A DNA stretch of 35,276 nucleotides from the IMG/VR virus record IMGVR_UViG_3300037293_000459, positions 1 through 35,276 of that record; one strand, given 5' to 3'. The position numbers were made by a program, and so were the translations under genes. This document shows, in pieces, positions 30,866-35,276 of this stretch; position 1 is the stretch's first letter, and every line of letters starts with the position of its first letter. Under the pieces are notes generated by a model. It did not search any database, was not told the DNA's origin, and saw nothing but the letters and a program-made list of their open reading frames with translations. The DNA is from a virus.

Positions 30866-31852
30866 ATGGCTACAACTAATAAAAGCATTTTAAAAGTTTG
30901 GTTTGAAACTGGCAAAAAGCCAACACAAGAACAATTTTGGGCTTGGATCGATAGTTACCGACACAACAACGAACAAATACCTTTAACGGCAATTGATGAG
31001 ATTGAACAAATTTTGAACGCAAAAGCGGAAGCCGCTGTACTTACAAATCACTTGACGGATGCAAATGCACATTCAGAATTATTTGCAGATTTTGAATTGA
31101 AAAGCAATAAAGGCATCGCAAACGGCTACGTTCCATTAGATGAATTTAGAAAGATTGCTATTGAGTTTTTGAACGTGGTTAATGATTTGGTAACGGGTGG
31201 AGCTGATGCCGTTCTAACTGCTGAACAGGGTAAGTTGTTGCAAAATCAAATTAACGGAATTAACTCTTTATTGAGTTCTGACGATGTAAACCTTGACACC
31301 GTTCAAGAAATCATTGATGCTATTAAAGAGGTGGAAACATCGCTTGAAACAATATTGGTTAACGACCTCATTACGGGTGGAACTACAAAAGCTTTAACGG
31401 CTGAACAAGGTAAAGTGTTGTTCGCAATAACTCAAGATTTAGATGCTAATAAAGTAAGCAAAGTTACAGGCGAACGATTGATTAATGCGGCTGAAATTGT
31501 CAAATTAGGCAATCAAAGTGGTATTAATACTGGTGACCAAGATTTAAGCGGCAAACAAGACATCGACAATCAAATATTTGTAGATTCATCAGGATTATTT
31601 CAAGATTCGTGGCACGGTAAAATTGTGACGTTTACGGTTTCATCTACTCAAACAGTTCCTGCAGTAGGTTTGCGTGACGGCTTTAAATTTGACGGCATTG
31701 TTGACCCAACAATCACAATTACAACCGCAATTACAGCCCCGAAAGCGTGGTACGGTGGTTATGCAGGTGCAACCATTCCTGAGAATAGCATTTTTACGTT
31801 TATTCAGAGAAAAGGCGATGTGAATAAGGTTTCAATTTATGGTTTAATGTAA
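30866..31852 (+). CDS. Tail fibre protein with LTAEQGK repeats
   Basis: 328 aa. Start SILKVWFETGKKPTQEQFWAWID is the typical N-terminal fibre segment of Bacteroidota phages. Two copies of a trimeric-fibre motif, NDLVTGGADAVLTAEQGKLL and NDLITGGTTKALTAEQGKVL, lie 60 residues apart. Long helical linkers separate them. The C-terminal ~90 residues are beta-rich. Likely the fibre shaft; starts 2 nt after the collar fibre. Confidence 0.75.
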   Translation: MATTNKSILKVWFETGKKPTQEQFWAWIDSYRHNNEQIPLTAIDEIEQILNAKAEAAVLTNHLTDANAHSELFADFELKSNKGIANGYVPLDEFRKIAIEFLNVVNDLVTGGADAVLTAEQGKLLQNQINGINSLLSSDDVNLDTVQEIIDAIKEVETSLETILVNDLITGGTTKALTAEQGKVLFAITQDLDANKVSKVTGERLINAAEIVKLGNQSGINTGDQDLSGKQDIDNQIFVDSSGLFQDSWHGKIVTFTVSSTQTVPAVGLRDGFKFDGIVDPTITITTAITAPKAWYGGYAGATIPENSIFTFIQRKGDVNKVSIYGLM

Positions 31853-32766
31853 TGACAGTTTTAAGAACAACAATATTTGGAAAGATAAAATATAAACCTA
31901 ACACTTTTATTGGTGGAGTTAGCACAACTATATATACACCGGCATTGTTGGCAACTAAGTTGGGAATTTCTACCTCAAGGATAAAAGTTTTTAAAATTGT
32001 TGGTAGCGATATAGAGTTTGCTATAATCAGCGGAAATTATAGCATAGGGACACTAGCGTTTTTTGATAATATAGATGGAATAACCTTTTACAGAGATAAA
32101 AGTTCCTTAATAAGTACAGTTGGAGATAGAGCCTTTTTTCAGGAATCGAAAATAGTTAATTATATGTCTGAATTAATTTTAAAAGGCGTAATTTTTATCT
32201 TAAGAAAAGCTTTTGAGAGTTATTTTTCAGGCTATATAAGACTAAGATTTGTAGAAATAGATAATTGTATTTCTATTGGAAATGAAGCTTTTAAAGGTCT
32301 GACTTACTTAGATATTTTTTATGCACCAAATTGTACAAATTTAGGCACTTCATCTAATAATAATGACGTTTTCAAAAGCTCAAAAGCAGCGGGTTCTGTT
32401 TATTATTTCAACCCATATCTAGCAACAAATAGAGCGGGAGCTACTGACGGTGATGTTGCAGATTTAATATCACGAGGAGCGGATGTTAGATTTGTTGCTA
32501 ATTTCTCTCTCCCAAATTATATAACTGATTTGAATGCGGATCTTATTACAAGTATTTCGGTTAGTATAACATTTTCAATTCCAACTTCGACAAATGCAAT
32601 TGATTATTATGAGGTATGGTTAAATGGAATCTATTTCCAAAAATTGGTTTCTAATACTGTAACAGGTTTAACTGCTGGAACTTTTTATAAAATAGAATTA
32701 AAGGCCGTTGATATATTTTATAACAAATCGGCACTAAGTAATTCAATAACTATAACAACTTTATAA
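31852..32766 (+). CDS. Tail tip/receptor-binding protein with LRR-like and FN3 domains
   Basis: 304 aa. The middle (about 75-190) has BspA-like leucine-rich text (YMSELILKGVIFI, LRFVEIDNCISIGNEAF, LDIFYAPNCTNLG). Residues about 220-303 resemble a fibronectin type III domain (PNYITDLNA, YYEVWLNGIYF, TGLTAGTFYKIELKAVD). Both fold types bind surfaces or glycans, so this is a good candidate for the receptor-binding protein. No signal peptide. Codon use is slightly AT-richer than neighbours. Confidence 0.7.
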   Translation: MTVLRTTIFGKIKYKPNTFIGGVSTTIYTPALLATKLGISTSRIKVFKIVGSDIEFAIISGNYSIGTLAFFDNIDGITFYRDKSSLISTVGDRAFFQESKIVNYMSELILKGVIFILRKAFESYFSGYIRLRFVEIDNCISIGNEAFKGLTYLDIFYAPNCTNLGTSSNNNDVFKSSKAAGSVYYFNPYLATNRAGATDGDVADLISRGADVRFVANFSLPNYITDLNADLITSISVSITFSIPTSTNAIDYYEVWLNGIYFQKLVSNTVTGLTAGTFYKIELKAVDIFYNKSALSNSITITTL

Positions 32767-32772
32767 CATTAA

Positions 32773-33120
32773 ATGATACAATCAAAAATCCCTTTATTAT
32801 ATGCTATTCGAGATAGTGAAAAAAGAGCAATTATTCTAAAAGTAGTTGTTAGTTGGGTAACTTCTGAAAATGGTGTAACCTATACTGATAATGAATATGC
32901 CCTCGTAAACGATACTCGTGAACTTATAGGTACTCAAGAACGTCATCGAACTTGGGACCAGATAAATTCAATGCAAGAATATCTTGCCGCTCAAAAAAAC
33001 TATTCAAATTTGAATGAAAAGCAAAGAGAATTTGCAAAAGTGCAAGATGCTTTATTAGTTGAAGAACAAACTAAGCCGTCTTATATGTCAACTGCTGATG
33101 TTTGGGATTTGAGTAGTTAG
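32773..33120 (+). CDS. Fibre-associated hypothetical protein, 115 aa
   Basis: 115 aa, last gene of the late operon, after the receptor-binding protein. Charged, no motif recognised. By position it could be a fibre assembly chaperone or minor fibre part. Confidence 0.5.
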   Translation: MIQSKIPLLYAIRDSEKRAIILKVVVSWVTSENGVTYTDNEYALVNDTRELIGTQERHRTWDQINSMQEYLAAQKNYSNLNEKQREFAKVQDALLVEEQTKPSYMSTADVWDLSS

Positions 33121-33125
33121 GTAAA

Positions 33126-33266
33126 GTTCCGGGAGGTGGGAACTAAAAAAAGCCCTCCAACAAATTTAAAAAACTTCCGAGGGTATTTTTAAATAGCAAC
33201 AAAGCCAGCGTTGGAGGACAAAAGTCTTCAATGCTGGCTTTGCTATTTTAAATAATTTACCCTCGG
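33126..33266 (+). terminator. Strongly folded intergenic region with competing hairpins
   Basis: CCGAGGGTA (33177-33185) pairs with TACCCTCGG (33258-33266); inside, 33200-33213 pairs with 33229-33242 over 14 bp with one G-T, and AAATAG (33191-33196) with CTATTT (33243-33248). CCTCCAAC (33154-33161) can instead pair with GTTGGAGG (33210-33217), and GTTCC with GGAAC (33126-33142). It could be a terminator of the late operon, an attenuator before the methyltransferases, or a structured RNA. The T run after the outer stem is weak. Confidence 0.5.
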
Positions 33267-33320
33267 AGGCATGGCAAATATAATATAAATCAATCATCAA
33301 TCAAAAAACGAATTAAAAAA

Positions 33321-34175
33321 ATGAATTCAGAAAAAAAGAAAACGTACACGTCAGCTCCATTACCTTTTATGGGGCAAAAAAGAAGGTTTTTAAAAGATTT
33401 TAAAAACGCTGTAGCCACTTATCCAAGCGATGCCACTTATGTAGATTTATTTGGAGGGAGCGGATTTTTATCCTATTTGACAAAACAAGTCCATCCAAAT
33501 GCAACTGTAATTTATAATGACTTTGACAATTACCGTGAGAGAATTTCTAACATTGATAAGACTAATCAACTTATTGCAGATTTGAGAGAAATTTTAAAAG
33601 GTAGTCCAACTGATAAAAGAATAGTTGGAGATTTTAGAGTAAAGGTTTTAGATAGAGTCAAACTGGAAGACAAGAAAGGCTATGTAGATTATATTACATT
33701 GAGTAGCTCTATACTTTTCTCAATGAAATATGTCCAATCTTTTGCGGCATTACAAAAAGAAACTTTATATAATACTTGTCGACAATCAGATTATACCGCT
33801 GTAGGTTATTTAGATGGATTAAATGTTGTGGAGCTTGACTACAAAGCATTATTTAATGAATATAAAGACGTTCCCAATGTGGTTTTTTTAGTTGACCCTC
33901 CGTATTTGTCAACTGATGTTTCCACTTATAAAAGTTACTGGAAACTTAAAGACTATTTAGATGTTTTACAAGTATTGAATGGAACTAATTATTTTTATTT
34001 CACATCTCAAAAGTCCTCAATTATTGAACTTTGTGAATGGATTGAAACGAAAACGCCTTTAAGCAATCCGTTTATTGGAGCTAACAGAATGGAAACAACT
34101 AACCCGGTTAACTATTCATCAAAATTTACAGATATAATGCTTTATAAATGGGTTTCAAATGATACAACATTATGA
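33321..34175 (+). CDS. Adenine-specific DNA methyltransferase (Dam/D12 class)
   Basis: 284 aa. SAM-binding motif DLFGGSGFL at about 42-50, catalytic VDPPY at 191-195, and PLPFMGQKRR near the N-terminus, the D12-class order. It would methylate adenine N6, protecting phage DNA or timing gene expression. It is paired with a cytosine methyltransferase and no restriction enzyme lies nearby, so it is a phage orphan enzyme. Confidence 0.88.
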   Translation: MNSEKKKTYTSAPLPFMGQKRRFLKDFKNAVATYPSDATYVDLFGGSGFLSYLTKQVHPNATVIYNDFDNYRERISNIDKTNQLIADLREILKGSPTDKRIVGDFRVKVLDRVKLEDKKGYVDYITLSSSILFSMKYVQSFAALQKETLYNTCRQSDYTAVGYLDGLNVVELDYKALFNEYKDVPNVVFLVDPPYLSTDVSTYKSYWKLKDYLDVLQVLNGTNYFYFTSQKSSIIELCEWIETKTPLSNPFIGANRMETTNPVNYSSKFTDIMLYKWVSNDTTL

Positions 34176-34276
34176 AAATGAGAAAAAAACAAAGAGAGTT
34201 TACTAATAGAGAATTAGATATTAATACCATTAAAAAAGATTATGAAAAAATTAAAATACGATTGGCTAAAATCTAA
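34172..34276 (+). CDS. Small basic ORF between the methyltransferases, 34 aa
   Basis: ATG 34172 overlaps the adenine methyltransferase stop (ATGA); TAA 34274-34276 lies 35 nt inside the next gene. Very Lys/Arg-rich. May serve only to couple translation of the two methyltransferases. Confidence 0.35.
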   Translation: MKMRKKQREFTNRELDINTIKKDYEKIKIRLAKI

Positions 34277-35276
34277 TGATTACCCAAAAAGTGAGGATTT
34301 AAAAGTATTTGGCACGTTCGTTTGTGGTGGAGGTTCAACCATGGGTTATAAATTAGCAGGTTTTGAACATTTGGGAGGTGTAGAGATTGACAAACGTATG
34401 GCAACTATTTACAGAACTAACCACAATCCAAAACATTTTTATTTGGAAGATATTCGAGATTTTAATAAACGAACTGATTTACCCAGTGAGTTGTATAATT
34501 TAGATATATTAGACGGTTCGCCACCATGCTCTACATTTTCAATGAGTGGTAATCGTGAAAAAGATTGGGGACGAGAGAAAGTTTTTAAAGAAGGTCAGAA
34601 GAAACAAACACTTGACGATTTGGTTTTTGTGTATTGCAAAACAATTGAAAAATTACGTCCAAAAGTAGCAATTTTAGAGAATGTTTGCGGGATAGTAGCA
34701 GGTAAAGCAAAGGCTTATACTATTGAAATTTATGAGCGATTAAATGGAATAGGTTATGATGTTCAGATATTCCAACTTAATAGTGCGACTATGGGTGTTC
34801 CACAAGCACGAGAAAGGATTTTTTTCATTGCAAGGCGTAAAGATATTGGTTTGCCTAATTTAACGCTTAATTTCAACGAAAAACCAATTTTATTTGGAGA
34901 TGTAGTTGATAAAGGTTCTACAACCCATAAACGTCTGTGGGATTCAATAGATAAGCGTTGGCCTCATATTGAAGTTGGAGACCAAAGTTTAAAATTTGCC
35001 GATGCAAAATATAGAAATTTGAACACTCACAATGCTTTTTTTAGTACAGCGATAATGTATGATAATGCAGTTATGCCAACATTGACAAGTAATGGAACGA
35101 CGGTTTACTATGATGAAAAACGCAATCTAAATGATAAAGAATACGTTCGTGTGAGTAGTTTTCCTTCAGACTTTGACTTTTGTGGTTCTGACGTTCGTTA
35201 TGTATGTGGAATGAGTGTTCCACCCTTAATGACAGCCAATATTGCTAATGCAATAAAGACACAATGGTTTAGCTAA
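34242..35276 (+). CDS. DNA (cytosine-5) methyltransferase
   Basis: 344 aa. Motif I FVCGGGS (about 26-32), motif IV GSPPCSTFS with catalytic Cys96, motif VI ENV (146-148), motif VIII QARER (188-192) and a C-terminal motif ending NAIKTQW. It transfers a methyl group from SAM to cytosine C5. Complete; the stop is the last codon in the window. Orphan enzyme, probable anti-restriction role in a phage. Confidence 0.9.
   Translation: MKKLKYDWLKSNDYPKSEDLKVFGTFVCGGGSTMGYKLAGFEHLGGVEIDKRMATIYRTNHNPKHFYLEDIRDFNKRTDLPSELYNLDILDGSPPCSTFSMSGNREKDWGREKVFKEGQKKQTLDDLVFVYCKTIEKLRPKVAILENVCGIVAGKAKAYTIEIYERLNGIGYDVQIFQLNSATMGVPQARERIFFIARRKDIGLPNLTLNFNEKPILFGDVVDKGSTTHKRLWDSIDKRWPHIEVGDQSLKFADAKYRNLNTHNAFFSTAIMYDNAVMPTLTSNGTTVYYDEKRNLNDKEYVRVSSFPSDFDFCGSDVRYVCGMSVPPLMTANIANAIKTQWFS

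Noticed and set aside
31181-31420. Repeated LTAEQGK segments as a second diversity system
   Set aside because: The two copies differ at all kinds of bases, mostly synonymous or conservative, as in ordinary fibre repeats.
1-35276. CRISPR arrays, insertion sequences, rRNA genes
   Set aside because: No regularly spaced repeats, no IS ends or second transposase, no rRNA-like segments were seen.

Overview
This window is almost certainly a complete or near-complete Mu-like transposable prophage of a Bacteroidota (Flavobacteriia-like) host. The AT-rich composition, repeated TAnnTTTG promoter -7 elements and very tight ATGA-type gene overlaps point to Bacteroidota. Repressor, MuA- and MuB-like genes at the left end, Mu-type head genes, contractile-tail genes and DNA methyltransferases at the right end point to a Mu-like phage. 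Both edges coincide with stop codons, and the transposon ends are not visible here.

Layout. 1-1178: leftward S24-type repressor, operator/promoter, small rightward regulator, a 38-codon ORF and a compact tRNA-like hairpin cluster. 1179-8713: early operon with DDE transposase, two P-loop ATPases, DUF3164-like and GemA-like proteins, many small unknown genes and a degenerate tRNA-Lys-like element. 8738-9921: the most unusual part. Two adjacent paralogous genes each carry an 80-bp variable repeat. Just downstream lies a third, non-coding 80-bp copy, followed by a promoter and a strongly structured RNA. The copies differ from the third almost only where the third has adenine, which is the signature of a diversity-generating retroelement (DGR). 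No reverse transcriptase or Avd gene is visible in the window.

9922-11879: antirepressor-like gene, small genes, and a secreted-protein cargo gene bracketed by a 13-bp direct repeat. 11876-17384: a leftward block with a neck/tail-terminator-like protein, gpG, gpF, portal, DUF1320, large terminase and a small-terminase-like protein. 17567-23425: rightward protease/scaffold, major capsid, lysis cassette (TM protein, amidase, probable u-spanin), sheath, tube, and tail chaperone with an A AAA AAC frameshift site. 23426-23587: a small opposite-strand membrane-protein gene. 23626-33120: tape measure, baseplate and fibre genes. 33121-33320: a strongly folded intergenic region. 33321-35276: adenine and cytosine DNA methyltransferases.

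How it works together: the repressor would silence the early operon, MuA/MuB-like proteins would transpose the DNA, the two divergent late blocks build a contractile-tailed virion, and the methyltransferases probably protect phage DNA. The two VR genes would supply a pair of small variable-surface proteins. Their mutagenic machinery is either supplied in trans or uses something not recognised here, possibly involving the adjacent structured RNA. All assignments rest on reading motifs and gene order by eye; no database search was made.
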